Below, piece by piece: positions 8,019 to 17,420 of a stretch of 64,000 nucleotides of DNA. The translations under genes were made by a program, and so were the position numbers. The first letter of the stretch is position 1. Each line of letters begins with the position of its first letter. Origin of the DNA: Schizochytrium sp. CCTCC M209059 (lineage: Eukaryota; Sar; Bigyra; Thraustochytrida; Thraustochytriidae); the NCBI GenBank assembly GCA_000818945.1, contig KN805431.1:1-64000 (forward strand), written 5' to 3'. The notes under the pieces are model-generated. The model was not told the DNA's origin. It ran no database searches and worked only from the letters and a program-made list of their open reading frames with translations.

Positions 8019-9752
8019 ATGGCGGAGTTCTATCTTAGCGCAGAAAGTAGAACACCCTCAGGGCGGCAAGCTGGAGAACCAAAAGTGAAAACTGATACCG
8101 GAGAGCTTGGCCATCAGCACCGCGGTTATGACGTCGTGAACAGCAACAACAATGTCAGAGATCATCATGACGCTTTCGATAAATCTGGAGACGTTGTAGA
8201 AGAAGAAGAAGAAGAAGAAGAAGACGACGACGAGGAGGAGGAGGGTTTTTGGGAAAACGCACTTTTTACCGCGTTGCGAGAGCGTGTTACTGACTTTGAG
8301 CGCCAAGCGAGTGATCTCGGTTGGTACGTTTTAGTTCCAACTCGTGCGTCCCTAGAGGCGGCAGGATTGGTGCACAGGGTCGGGACAAGTGTTCTCCGCA
8401 AGCACGTTGTACATGCATCACCTTATCTGCGTGGAGAGTTTGTCAACTTTTCGGGAGATCGGCTGCTCGTGCAGCACGGATTCGTTGATGTTGTTCGCGA
8501 CCGACATGAGAGAGCCACCGCAAACGATAGATACAAGATTGTCAGCGAGGAGACTTGCTTTGGGAAAGGCGGTTCATACAAGGTGCTCATGATTGATCGG
8601 CCCATTCTCGGGGATACACAGCACATCGATTCGTATCTCCCGCCAGACGCTGCGCCAATTTTTGCAGAGGATGGAACAGCTGTCTTTGATGAGACGCGCC
8701 CCGTCGATGAATGGATGTTCGTATTGAATCGAGATCGCAACAATAGCGCAGTGCTCCGCCAATTGGAGCGTTTCACTGAGGACTTCCGCCGCAGCTACGT
8801 GCTCGTGACCAATCGCGTTGGCATTGCGGATTTTGTTCGAAAGATGAATGTGAGCATTGAACGCGCCGTAGATGGACTCGTGGCGGACAATCGCCCGCGC
8901 TTTGGTCAAGCGGCATCCAATAGGCGTTTTCGCGCAATGCTGCGCCGCGTTGTTGAGGCCTTTACCTTTCTTGGGGTGCATGATATGGTATTCGGCGCGC
9001 TCGTCCAGTATTATCGCGAGCAAGAGGTTCTTGTTCTAGCGCAGCTTGGTGCGCATAAGGATGCAATGAACTCTTCGGCAGAGCGAAATAGTACGCAGTT
9101 TTTCGAGGATCTCAATCAGCAACGATGTCCGCTGGCCAAACTTGAGTTTCTGCGTGATTATCTGCGCGTCTCTTCGCTGCACGGAGATTTCACACTCAAT
9201 GCGGACAACATTCTTAGCACACTCGTGGATCGTCTTGCAAATCTTCCAGTGCATGCTGCGTCGCGCGCACACATCTTGGCGAATCTTCATTACATGCAAA
9301 GTTTTCATACATCGCCCATGCCCAACGATCTGCGTTACCTTCTGTACCAATTTCGGGCTGCGATTTGCTTTCTGTCGGGCAAAGAGGATGTCGAAGACAT
9401 TGGTTCGTCGCCGCAGATTCTGACGCACCCCCCGTCGCGCAAGCAAACGCCAGATCGCGTCCTTGCGCACGCAAAACCTCGGCCCGCGGGACAAATTGGC
9501 GTATCGAGCGCTCTCGATACAAATGCCAAGGTCGATAACGGTGACGAGGATAATGAGGGGAGAGAAGACGAAAGTGACGATGATAGTGAAGACGACAGCG
9601 AAGACGATAGTGGGGATGACAGCGGCGGCTACGATGATGATAGTACTTGCGGCGGTGGGGGTAAGGGAACCAAACGGTCGGCAGCAAAACTCGGAGGCTT
9701 TCTGACTGCCTTAATGAATAGCGACGCTGATGTTGTCTCCTCATCACGATAA
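8019..9752 (+). CDS. VPS9-domain Rab GEF, Varp (ANKRD27)-like without ankyrin repeats
   Basis: The 577-residue protein contains a poly-Glu/Asp segment (61-76) and then a block WENALFTALRERVTDF...VLVP (78-107) that matches the region preceding VPS9 in ANKRD27/Varp. The VPS9 domain spans about 300-452. In it, ADNILSTL carries Asp396, the position of the aspartate finger that displaces nucleotide from Rab5/Rab21-type GTPases, and HYMQSFHTSP...LRYLLYQFRAAICFL carries the conserved tyrosine region (Tyr440/443). The family acts on endosomes. Unlike animal Varp there are no ankyrin repeats after the domain; the C-terminus is instead a Ser/Asp/Glu-rich acidic tail (about 510-545) and a short Lys/Gly segment. 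The start at ATG 8019 follows a purine-rich leader. The Rab substrate cannot be inferred. Confidence 0.8.
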   Translation: MAEFYLSAESRTPSGRQAGEPKVKTDTGELGHQHRGYDVVNSNNNVRDHHDAFDKSGDVVEEEEEEEEDDDEEEEGFWENALFTALRERVTDFERQASDLGWYVLVPTRASLEAAGLVHRVGTSVLRKHVVHASPYLRGEFVNFSGDRLLVQHGFVDVVRDRHERATANDRYKIVSEETCFGKGGSYKVLMIDRPILGDTQHIDSYLPPDAAPIFAEDGTAVFDETRPVDEWMFVLNRDRNNSAVLRQLERFTEDFRRSYVLVTNRVGIADFVRKMNVSIERAVDGLVADNRPRFGQAASNRRFRAMLRRVVEAFTFLGVHDMVFGALVQYYREQEVLVLAQLGAHKDAMNSSAERNSTQFFEDLNQQRCPLAKLEFLRDYLRVSSLHGDFTLNADNILSTLVDRLANLPVHAASRAHILANLHYMQSFHTSPMPNDLRYLLYQFRAAICFLSGKEDVEDIGSSPQILTHPPSRKQTPDRVLAHAKPRPAGQIGVSSALDTNAKVDNGDEDNEGREDESDDDSEDDSEDDSGDDSGGYDDDSTCGGGGKGTKRSAAKLGGFLTALMNSDADVVSSSR

Positions 9753-10262
9753 GACCTGGTGGGGAAAAGGGAGACATGTATCTCTGTCTAGGCCTATTTC
9801 TCTTTACTTTTTCATTTGAAAGACTGAACCATTGCGAATGCTGGCGTTATTTTCCGTGCTCTGACATTTATTCTTCTCTGACCAAAACGCAACGAAAGCA
9901 TTTTCTATTTGTCACGTTTACCCAGAGACGCTGGCCACCGAGATGACCCAGCCGACCAGCCCGCCCGCCCAACCTGAACTCGACGCACCGTCTTTTTCCC
10001 ACCCTGCCCAAATTGTTCTCTCTTGTTTTGTTGTACTCGATAACGGAGTGAGGTGAGCTGGCGACGAGACGGAGCCTGCGCGCAGAATAACTACGCCCGA
10101 CGAGGCGGGCAACGCATAAGCGGGGCGTCGCGAGCCTGGCCACGCGACGTGCGCGCGCAGGTGCGTGCGCGTGGTCCTCCTTGTCCTCCTTGCTCGCGCC
10201 CGCTCGCTGCGCGTAGCAAGTGCACGAGGCAAAGAAGTGGGGGGAGAAAATCGTCGCCAGCC
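9753..10262. other. Intergenic region upstream of the MED12-like gene
   Basis: About 510 bp. It includes TAGGCCTA at about 9789-9796 shortly after the VPS9 stop, and a GC-rich leader rich in GCGTGCGC-type sequence at 10140-10200. A short open stretch with ATG at 9943 exists, but no splice connects it in frame to the downstream gene. Confidence 0.45.
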
Positions 10263-12411
10263 ATGGCGTCAAGCGCAGGCAGCCTTGGGCTGAGCGGCGG
10301 CAAGGCTGGCGCGGCGGGGGGCTCTTCCGCAGGAGGCGCTTGAATGCATTTTCAAGTTCACAAGGTTTCCGCGCGACAAGGAGGCGATCTTGAAGCCGTC
10401 ATTGGGTCTCCCGGTAAGTTTGCGGAGCGATCAAAACGTATGGTGATGTGCTCGATGAAGGCGGATTGTCTAACCGGCTGTGCTTTGGCTAATTTGATGC
10501 TTTTCTCCTCAGGCATTTGATCCAGCACCGCTTGATGAGAACGAAGCCTTTCCGGAAACTCTCAACACGGTGGACCCGGCTGGCTTTGTTGAGCCAGCTC
10601 CCCGACTGAGCAATAGCAGCGAGTATGGGTCGTTCCTCGCTAGCACGCTCAAGCACAATGCTGGCATCGTGCAAGGCATGTCTGAACGCGTCGATGCCAT
10701 GTTTGACGAGTGGGAGGAGGAGCGTGCCAAGGAAGTTGTGTACAGGATGGACGGCTTGAAAAAGTTTTTCCGATCTGTGGTGGTGACGGATAACGAACAG
10801 GAGCTTGAGCGCTTTCTGGATCGAGTCATTTCGGACGAAGAAAGCTTTGCGCACTTGGTGGAGCGCGCCACCAAGATTCCGGTGCGCACGGTCCAACCGC
10901 GTCATCAGCGAGCGGCGGCGGATCCCTTGACACGCGATCTGTGTGGGCGAACATTGTCCCCGCTACATGCTGGTTGGTGGGTCCGACTGACACAGTTGAA
11001 GTCGCGGGAGCAGTCGGGCGCTTCAGCATACACGCAAGCAGCATGGAGCCCGTCTCTGCGCGATGCTGATTCGAGCAAACAAGCGTGGACCGCCATGCTC
11101 TCTGGGCTCATTTTTCAAACCGTGTCAGAGATTGCCGAGCCACGAGGGCAGCGTCCGAAAATGCGCATTGGACTGAATCGAAGTACCCCAGACCCAGACC
11201 GTCGCAAGACCTCGGTAGCGAGCATTTCTGCGCGGCAACTAACCTCAAGGAATAAGCTTAATGAGAGCAAGCTTGAACAATTTGAGTATCTATGGGAGCT
11301 CGCCCGCTCTCACTTTGAGGCAGGGCTCATCATTCAGGATCGCTTTCTAAGCAATATGGTGCAGTCAGTAATGGGGCGCATGCACATGGAAGCGACTACA
11401 GGTCCAACAAAGTGGAAAGGACCGCTTCCTCTGTTCGTGTGTTACCTTTTCGTCTCCAAGTTGGCTCGGCTGGCGCCTTTTATGAATGAGACTGTCTTGC
11501 GCCAGTTTTGGTTGCTTTGCACGTACAACCTTCGAGCATTGTACTGGGCCAAGGCCGGGGCGAGGTCTGGGTCCAATGGGGACGCTCCATCACCAGAGGG
11601 GGAGCTCGCGATTGAACACGACGTGGCATTTGATGCCTATGCCGATATTTTGCAAGGCGCCATTCGATTTGTTGCCGTGGCAACGCCCCCGAAAATATTT
11701 CGCTCGTGGGAGCGTGATCTTCAAGTTCCAGGATCACTGAGTCGATCCCCGAGCTCTGCGGGCGGACGATCTGCGTCTGGTTTGTCATCAGACCGGCGGT
11801 CCGGTGGTCAAGGGCAGAAAAATCAAAGTCAGGAAGTGGCGCCCACGTGGTGGGCTGAAGCCCCTGCATTTGTAGCAAATGGTGCAGGTGCTAGTTCGTC
11901 AGGTATTTCAGGTAGCAGCGGCGCGCCAGGTGATAGTTCGGCAGCGGGCGGGTCTGGGGGAGGAGGCAGTGCTACATCGCCAATGAATTCGGTTCCTGGA
12001 GGCGGGCCTTTCGGGGCTCAACAGGGAAATGGAGACGGCGTCTTTCCTTTGTGCACGACGGCTGGCACAATGTCGGCCGAACAAGCGCGTCTTCCACCAA
12101 CTGCACCTGCGGGAATTGCTACCGCAGCCAGTGTGCGTTCCCTGCAGCCAGGGACGGTAACGTTGAATTTTGCAGCGCGGGCAAGGAGCCGAAAGCGTCG
12201 TCGTCAAGAAATGCATCCAAATTTGGATCCATGGCTCAAATTTGAGCTCATCCCTAACACACCAAGTCTGCACTATTTGCTTCGGGGTGCACGAAAGGTC
12301 AGGCGACCCCAACTGCACCCGACTCAATTTGGAATTATGCGCTCAAGTTCTTTGCAGTCAACAACGTCATCATCTAGTACCATGCACAATGTACGAGCAG
12401 TAAATATGTAA
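10263..12411 (+). CDS. MED12: MED12-like subunit of the Mediator kinase module (two exons, frame problem near start)
   Basis: Exon 2 (10513-12411) is joined to exon 1 across a 99-nt intron (10414-10512). The join reads KPSLGLP/AFDPAPLDENEAF, matching the N-terminal Med12 signature (LGPPDxYPQ...ENVKQGF). Further Med12-like features are SPLHAGWWVRLTQL (compare PLLRAAWLIKMT) and a long helical block LEQFEYLWELARSHFEAGLIIQDRF. The family links the CDK8/cyclin C kinase module to Mediator in the nucleus. The C-terminal third is Ser/Gly/Ala-rich and then ends, giving about 670 residues, far shorter than animal MED12 (over 2000). The exon 1 frame is open only back to 10294 with no ATG. A good ATG (GCCATGG, 10263) lies in another frame, joined if one G in the G6 run at 10316-10321 is extra, or if a further intron exists. 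Confidence 0.7.
10414..10512 (+). other. Spliceosomal intron in the MED12-like gene
   Basis: GTAAGT donor after codon CCG (phase 0), TTTTCTCCTCAG acceptor, 99 nt. A branch-like GGCTAAT lies near 10489. Removing it restores the Med12 N-terminal motif. Confidence 0.85.
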
Positions 12412-13059
12412 TCAATGACGATAGATTTGGATCGAACTCTTGCGAGATTTGCGATGAAAAACTTAAGAGATATCAATAAGTTCGTTTGATCACCGCAAAA
12501 TTTAGGTTGTGATGCGCTTTTTAAAACCCGGAACGGAGAAGTTAACTGGCGGTATATCAAACCTATTAGATTCGTAAATTTTGGTAGGTTCGTGTGCTCG
12601 CTGACAGTGAGATTGTGAGACACCAGGATTAAGCCAAAGACAAACCAAGGACGAAGTTAAGACAAACCAAGGACGAAGTTAAGACAAACCTAAGATGAAG
12701 TTAAGACAAACCTAAGACGAAGTTAAGACAAACCTAAGACGAGCCAAAACCATACCAAGGACAAGCCAAGGACAAACCAAAGACAGCGAGTTCGTACCAC
12801 ACCTCTTTGCGACTCATTTCATCACTAGGATTGAAGTTCTCATTGAAAATCAGTAGCCAGCTTTATTGTCGCGCTCTTGATCTCAAGGCCAGTATCTCGC
12901 GCAGCGTTTCGTATTCCTTGCATTGTCGATCTCTTTTCAAACACAAAGGTTCATGACTGATTTACTATTGCACGCTTGAAGACTGTGTGCTGAAAGTTGT
13001 CTTCTTTCTGAAAAGGAAAAACATTCTTGATGATTGTCGACAAACGGATATGTTGGAAA
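12412..13059. other. Convergent spacer with tandem repeats
   Basis: About 650 bp between the MED12-like (+) and PLC (-) stop codons. Apart from the 22-bp repeat array described separately it is AT-rich unique sequence with no supported gene. Confidence 0.5.
12639..12782 (+). repeat. 22-bp tandem repeat, five copies plus decayed copies
   Basis: Unit GACAAACC(A/T)AGGACGAAGTTAA starts at 12639, 12661, 12683, 12705 and 12727, exactly 22 bp apart. Decayed half-units (ACCAAGGACAAGCC and similar) continue to about 12782. It lies about 230 bp after the MED12-like stop. Confidence 0.95.
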
Positions 13060-15183
13060 TCAGGGAGGCGAAGGGGAGAAACCAATGCGCACAAAGAGAA
13101 AAGAGTCCTGCGACGCACCATTTTTGTGATACAGCTGCACCATGCGGTAGCCTGGAACAATGGCTGTGACGGGAACAACGCGCTGACCAATAAAGTCGTC
13201 CTTGCCTACGAGATCATGATCGTTGACGACGAAACTAAGAAGTGCAAGCTCCGGTTGACGCACAGAAAACTTGAAGGTTTCGTTCCATGATGGGTTGAAG
13301 CCATTATCATCAACATGACGCGTAATGAAACGACGCTGGTCGACCTCGATTCCATGAAGCGAAACCTCGACATAAGGATCAATGACCTCACTTGAGTCAC
13401 TCTGGCCCAGTGGCTTTGGGAGGTAATGCCCGGAAATCACAGAAACGGTCAATTCACAAACGACGTCTTTGGGAAGGCCATCCCAAGGGGTAAAAGAATC
13501 ACCGAGCTGGAAAGAGGGCTTGAGGACGTAGCCACAGCCTCCATTGTCGCTAAATCGACCCTGATTGAGCCAAACGGGAAGAGAATTTGTCTGATAGTTG
13601 AGCGCGACAAGCTGACAGCCGGCGTTCCAGGCTGAAACAGGGTCATAGTTGGAGGAGTCTACGCGAGAGCCGGCAGGATAGACGCGCACAAGGTGGCGCT
13701 GCGCATACTCGCAGAGGTCTCGCATCGGGTAGCCGGCCTTCGTGAGCTTGTGCATTTTACCTTCGACAATTGAGGAAGAAGACGCAAAGGGGGGCTCTTT
13801 GAAGTCGACGCGCTGACTGGCCTTTTCGTGCGTAAACTTGAGCTTGACGTTTTTGATGTACATGACCTTGAGAAGCTGATCATCCACGCCAAGAGACTTT
13901 GCGGTATCAACATCTTCATCGTCGTCGTCGTCTTCATCGTTGAGAGCGAGTGAAGAGAGCGACATGATGTCCGAAGAGGGCTCAACCACGGTGTTTTCGG
14001 GAGCTTCGGGAAGCTTGGAGGTACCGACATCGCTGGCCACGGTGGCAATGCCTTCGGTCGCGCCGTCTGACGCGCCGTCTGACGCGCGTTTGGCATTCTG
14101 CTTGATCTTGACTGGCTTGTCCCGAATGACAATCTTGCCCTTGAGGTCTTCGGGGGAGAGCCAGCTGTCTGGACCACGCGTCCAGTCGGGCTTGCCGCTG
14201 CCGTCGTCGTGGCCAGGCCATTGAAAGAGATGATCGCCAAATGTGGACTTGAGCATGTCGACTTGGACCTTTTGCTGGGACAAAGAACAGTGGTTCTCAA
14301 TAGTGATGATGACAGGATACTCGGACGCTTCAAAGGCACAATCCTTGATGGCTTTGAGGCATTCGCGCATGGGTACAGGCTTGCACATGGTGTGACCGTG
14401 ATTGACGATGGGTTCCCCGTCGCTGCCGTCCCACGCATCCAATTCGATAACACGAACACCTAGCTTGAGCGCACGGGCCACGGCGGTGCCGGAACTTTCA
14501 CTGCTCATCTGGTTTCCTGTCAGGTACGTGTTGTGGGAGGACGAAATAAAGTAGTGGCTCAGGGGTTGTGTCATGTCTTGATAGACTTGAAAGTGCATTT
14601 GATGATCCATGATGGCGTTGAATTCATTGTCTGTAAGGAGACGCTGAAAACCCTCGTAAGTAAGCACAGGTCCCTCCAGAAGGCTCTCTTCATCAATATC
14701 CGAGTCGAGAAATTCCTTGATTTCCCGTTCCGATGCTCCCTCATGCTTGAGGATGAGCTCTACGCATTCCAGAAGAGTCAGGTCAACCTTGCTCATGGAG
14801 GACGAGAGAAGGTAGCGGGAGAGTTCCTCGGCAATCATGCCTTCATTCGACGCGCACGCACGCTCAAAGACCTTTTGCATGTCGGGAAGAGACTGCACTG
14901 CGCTAAAGAGGGCCTGAAACTCGTCAAAGTCGAGGGTACCGTTGCCGTCGGCGTCGAACTCGGCGAACTTTAGCCGGAGTTCTCTCTCGGGGATGGCGAC
15001 ATTGAGCTTGTGCAGGACCTTTTTCACTTCTTTGAGTGAGAGCACGCCGTCGTTGTTCTTGTCGCCGGCCTTCCATTCGGCGAGGCACCTCGAGTCAAAG
15101 CTCAGGTACCGCCCGCGCTGGCCGAGCCGTTCCTCGGCGGCGCGCGTCGCGGCCGCGCCGGTCTTGGACTGCGCGCACCCCAT
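13060..15183 (-). CDS. PLC: Phosphoinositide-specific phospholipase C with N-terminal MGC lipidation signal
   Basis: The 707-residue enzyme hydrolyses PIP2 to IP3 and diacylglycerol. Domains in order are an EF-hand pair (loops 41-52 DKNNDGVLSLKE and 77-88 DADGNGTLDFDE), further EF-like helices to about 190, catalytic X (about 204-355), an acidic linker (356-435, run of Asp at 417-425), catalytic Y (about 470-558) and C2 (about 575-700). Catalytic residues are visible: His217/Asn218 in SSSHNTYLTG, Glu247 and Asp249 in VIELDAWDG, and His262 in VNHGHT. The C2 calcium-binding Asps (602, 655, 657) are present. There is no PH domain. Instead the protein begins MGCAQSK, a classic Gly2 myristoylation plus Cys3 palmitoylation sequence, so membrane attachment is probably by dual lipidation. 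Its length is that of a delta-type PLC without PH. The gene is divergent from the derlin gene. Confidence 0.96.
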   Translation of the reverse strand: MGCAQSKTGAAATRAAEERLGQRGRYLSFDSRCLAEWKAGDKNNDGVLSLKEVKKVLHKLNVAIPERELRLKFAEFDADGNGTLDFDEFQALFSAVQSLPDMQKVFERACASNEGMIAEELSRYLLSSSMSKVDLTLLECVELILKHEGASEREIKEFLDSDIDEESLLEGPVLTYEGFQRLLTDNEFNAIMDHQMHFQVYQDMTQPLSHYFISSSHNTYLTGNQMSSESSGTAVARALKLGVRVIELDAWDGSDGEPIVNHGHTMCKPVPMRECLKAIKDCAFEASEYPVIITIENHCSLSQQKVQVDMLKSTFGDHLFQWPGHDDGSGKPDWTRGPDSWLSPEDLKGKIVIRDKPVKIKQNAKRASDGASDGATEGIATVASDVGTSKLPEAPENTVVEPSSDIMSLSSLALNDEDDDDDEDVDTAKSLGVDDQLLKVMYIKNVKLKFTHEKASQRVDFKEPPFASSSSIVEGKMHKLTKAGYPMRDLCEYAQRHLVRVYPAGSRVDSSNYDPVSAWNAGCQLVALNYQTNSLPVWLNQGRFSDNGGCGYVLKPSFQLGDSFTPWDGLPKDVVCELTVSVISGHYLPKPLGQSDSSEVIDPYVEVSLHGIEVDQRRFITRHVDDNGFNPSWNETFKFSVRQPELALLSFVVNDHDLVGKDDFIGQRVVPVTAIVPGYRMVQLYHKNGASQDSFLFVRIGFSPSPP

Positions 15184-16453
15184 CTCGCGGCACGCGCTGC
15201 CCGCTCTGCCTCTCTCCCCGCGCCTCGCGCCTCGCGGGCCGCCCCTCCGCTGCGCTGTGCTGCGCTGCGCTGCGCCGTGCCGAGCTTACCGCGCTCCGCT
15301 CCTCGCGCAGCTCCCGCTCCTCGTCCCTGGACGCGCTTGGTTGATCGAGATTTGCCTTGCCGGCAAACTAACTACTTACTATACCAAGTAGGAGAAAAAG
15401 TAGCTCGAAGCCAGCTCCAGCCAGCGCGGTCCTGCGATTGCGATCGCGGTTGCGATCGCGGTTGCCTTGCTGCTGCTTGCACGTAGTGTTACACTACGTT
15501 TGTCCGCGTGCATGCGCGTCCGTCTGCTACATGCAAGGCATGCACGCGTGCGTACCTTGCTGCCTCTTGAGCGCGTGCCGCGGCGTAAAAGTGTCCGTCT
15601 GTGCAGTTGTTGCCTCGAAAGATTTCCGATCGTTCGGCAGCGGGAGGTGATTGATTGCGGCCGACGACTAATGTGGTGATAGGCCTCGTGACCCGGACTT
15701 GCCTGCCCCGATCGCTGGAAGTCGAGAGGCTTCGTCGAGCAGATGATGACGCAGTTCTTTTTTCCTTCGCGCCCGCCATCGGCGAAGCTTCGCATGGCCA
15801 AATTTGGCGCATGTTTGGCCGCACTCTCGCGTTGCGCCAGCCATTGCTGTCGAATTGCCTTGCCTCCGAAGTCTCACAGGGTCGCCAAGCAACGTAAAAA
15901 TGCAGAACAAGATGATGACCATGGTTCAAGGAAAAGCCAGCGTCGAGTCATGAAGGTCCGCCGTAACCCCCTCGTTTGGCCCCGAATATCAACCATAATG
16001 AACGACCTGGGAGTTGATAGAGGTCATCTCCTAGAGTCTCTTGTGGGGGGGCATGCAATGTATGTATTGGGTAATCGATACCCGGAGCGCAATAGGCGCG
16101 GCAGAGGAGGGGGGCCCGCCACGGTGGAAAGGCGATCCGATACGGGCAGATATGAACGTTCGAGGAGGTCGGGGAAGAGGACGAGGAGAAGCTCTCGAAG
16201 GACGCCGGCAAAGCTGGTGCGGGAGAGAGTTGGCGCGGACCACACCCCGCCGGGACCGCAGCAAACCCGATTGCGAACAAGCGAGCGAGGGCACGCAAGC
16301 AAGCAAGCAAGCAAGTAAGCAAGCAAGCAAGAGGATCGCGAGCGGCAGGGAGAAGTCAAGCGACGCAAACCGAGGAGGTTCTGGTGCGCGCGTGCGCGCG
16401 TGTGCGAAGAGGGAGCCTGCTTTGGGAGCGGTAGTTGGGATTTCGCAGAAAAG
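15184..16453. promoter_or_regulatory. Divergent intergenic region (PLC / derlin) with leader repeats
   Basis: About 1.27 kb between opposite starts. It contains GCTGTGCTGCGCTGCGCTGCG (read on +, about 15247-15270) next to the PLC start, GCGATCGCGGTTGCGATCGCGG at about 15439-15460, and an AAGC/GCAA tract at 16292-16332 about 120 bp before the derlin ATG. No gene is supported. The promoter role is inferred from orientation. Confidence 0.4.
16292..16332 (+). repeat. (GCAA)n leader microsatellite
   Basis: About ten GCAA units with one GTAA interruption, in the leader of the derlin gene. A similar tract occurs upstream of the 2OG oxygenase gene at 48689-48739. Confidence 0.9.
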
Positions 16454-17176
16454 ATGTCCACGCCGCAGGAAATGTGGGAGGCCCTGCCGCCGCTCAGCAA
16501 GACGTGGCTGGGGCTGTCCGTGCTGGCCACATTGACGACACAGCTGGGGACGATTTCGGTTTCTAGTCTCCACTTTGCGGCGCCTCTGGTGTACCGCGAC
16601 TTTCAACTTTGGCGACTTGTGTCGACGTTTTTTTATTTCGGCAAGCCCTCGTTTGGGTTTTTGATGTCTCTCTTCATATTGGCGCGATTCTCAAGCTCCG
16701 TCGAGATGGATCCTTTTAGAACATCGCGTATGGGAGGCTCTGCGGACTACGCTTTCATGCTCATGATCATGGGCACTGGCTGCTTGCTGATTTCATGGTA
16801 CATGCAGATGCCCTTTATGGCGCATTCTCTCCTCTTAGGTGTCTTGTATGTTTGGAGCAAGAGGCATCCAGAGGATCCAACGAGCATCTGGGGTTTTCGG
16901 TTTACGGGAAAGCATCTCCCCTGGGCTCTTATGGCATTTACGGTACTCACTGGCGGCTCACCGATTCCTGACATCATCGGTATCATTGTGGGCCATGTGT
17001 ACTACTTTTTGGTCGATGCCTATCCGCGTATGAAAGGTGGCCCCGTTGTGCATACGCCGGAATTTCTCATTGCTCTTGTACATGGAGCAACCGCACAACC
17101 ATACGCGGCTCCGGCAGGCGCTACGACTGGATTTCAGCGTCACAATTGGGGCGTCGGTCGTCGTCTCGGCGACTAA
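16454..17176 (+). CDS. DERL: Derlin (Der1-like ERAD membrane protein)
   Basis: The 240-residue protein has normal derlin length with the ATG at 16454. Family signatures are FQLWRLVSTFFYFG (WR motif after the first span), FLMSLFILARFSS, and PDIIGIIVGHVYYFLVDAYP in the last rhomboid-like span (GxxxG-type packing, GHxYYFL). Four to six hydrophobic spans are visible. The C-terminus FQRHNWGVGRRLGD contains an SHP box (WGxGxxLG), the short motif by which derlins recruit p97/VCP. The protein should act in the ER membrane in retrotranslocation of misfolded proteins. It is a rhomboid pseudoprotease family; no catalytic Ser/His dyad is expected. After this gene an 18.8-kb stretch without recognisable genes begins. 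Confidence 0.96.
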   Translation: MSTPQEMWEALPPLSKTWLGLSVLATLTTQLGTISVSSLHFAAPLVYRDFQLWRLVSTFFYFGKPSFGFLMSLFILARFSSSVEMDPFRTSRMGGSADYAFMLMIMGTGCLLISWYMQMPFMAHSLLLGVLYVWSKRHPEDPTSIWGFRFTGKHLPWALMAFTVLTGGSPIPDIIGIIVGHVYYFLVDAYPRMKGGPVVHTPEFLIALVHGATAQPYAAPAGATTGFQRHNWGVGRRLGD

Positions 17177-17251
17177 ACTAGACTGATCAAGCTTTTTATT
17201 GGAAGAAAAGTCTTGCATTGCTCTGGCCCGTCAGTCTTGTCTAGGTCAAGG

Positions 17252-17420
17252 CAAATTTTGCTCATTTCTGCTTTTGAAAAGTCAAGTTTCGCTCGCCCGA
17301 GGCTACTTTTTTGTACTTTTGGGGGAGACAAGCCTTTTTCGCTTGCCCGAGGCGATTGATGTACTGTCTCGGGAGGCAAGTTTTTTTTCGCTCGCTCAAT
17401 GCGGCTTCTGCTCCCTTTTT
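17252..17420 (+). repeat. Degenerate ~47-bp tandem repeat after the derlin gene
   Basis: Copies of CAAG(T/C)(T)n-CGCTCGCCCGAGGC start near 17283, 17329 and 17377 (spacing 46 and 48), with a partial copy near 17252. It is located 75-245 bp after the derlin stop. Confidence 0.7.

Noticed and set aside
9943..10052. Possible first exon of the MED12-like gene (ATG at 9943, GTGAGC donor at 10053)
   Set aside because: The exon would end in a phase that no nearby acceptor joins to the frame carrying the conserved Med12 motif.
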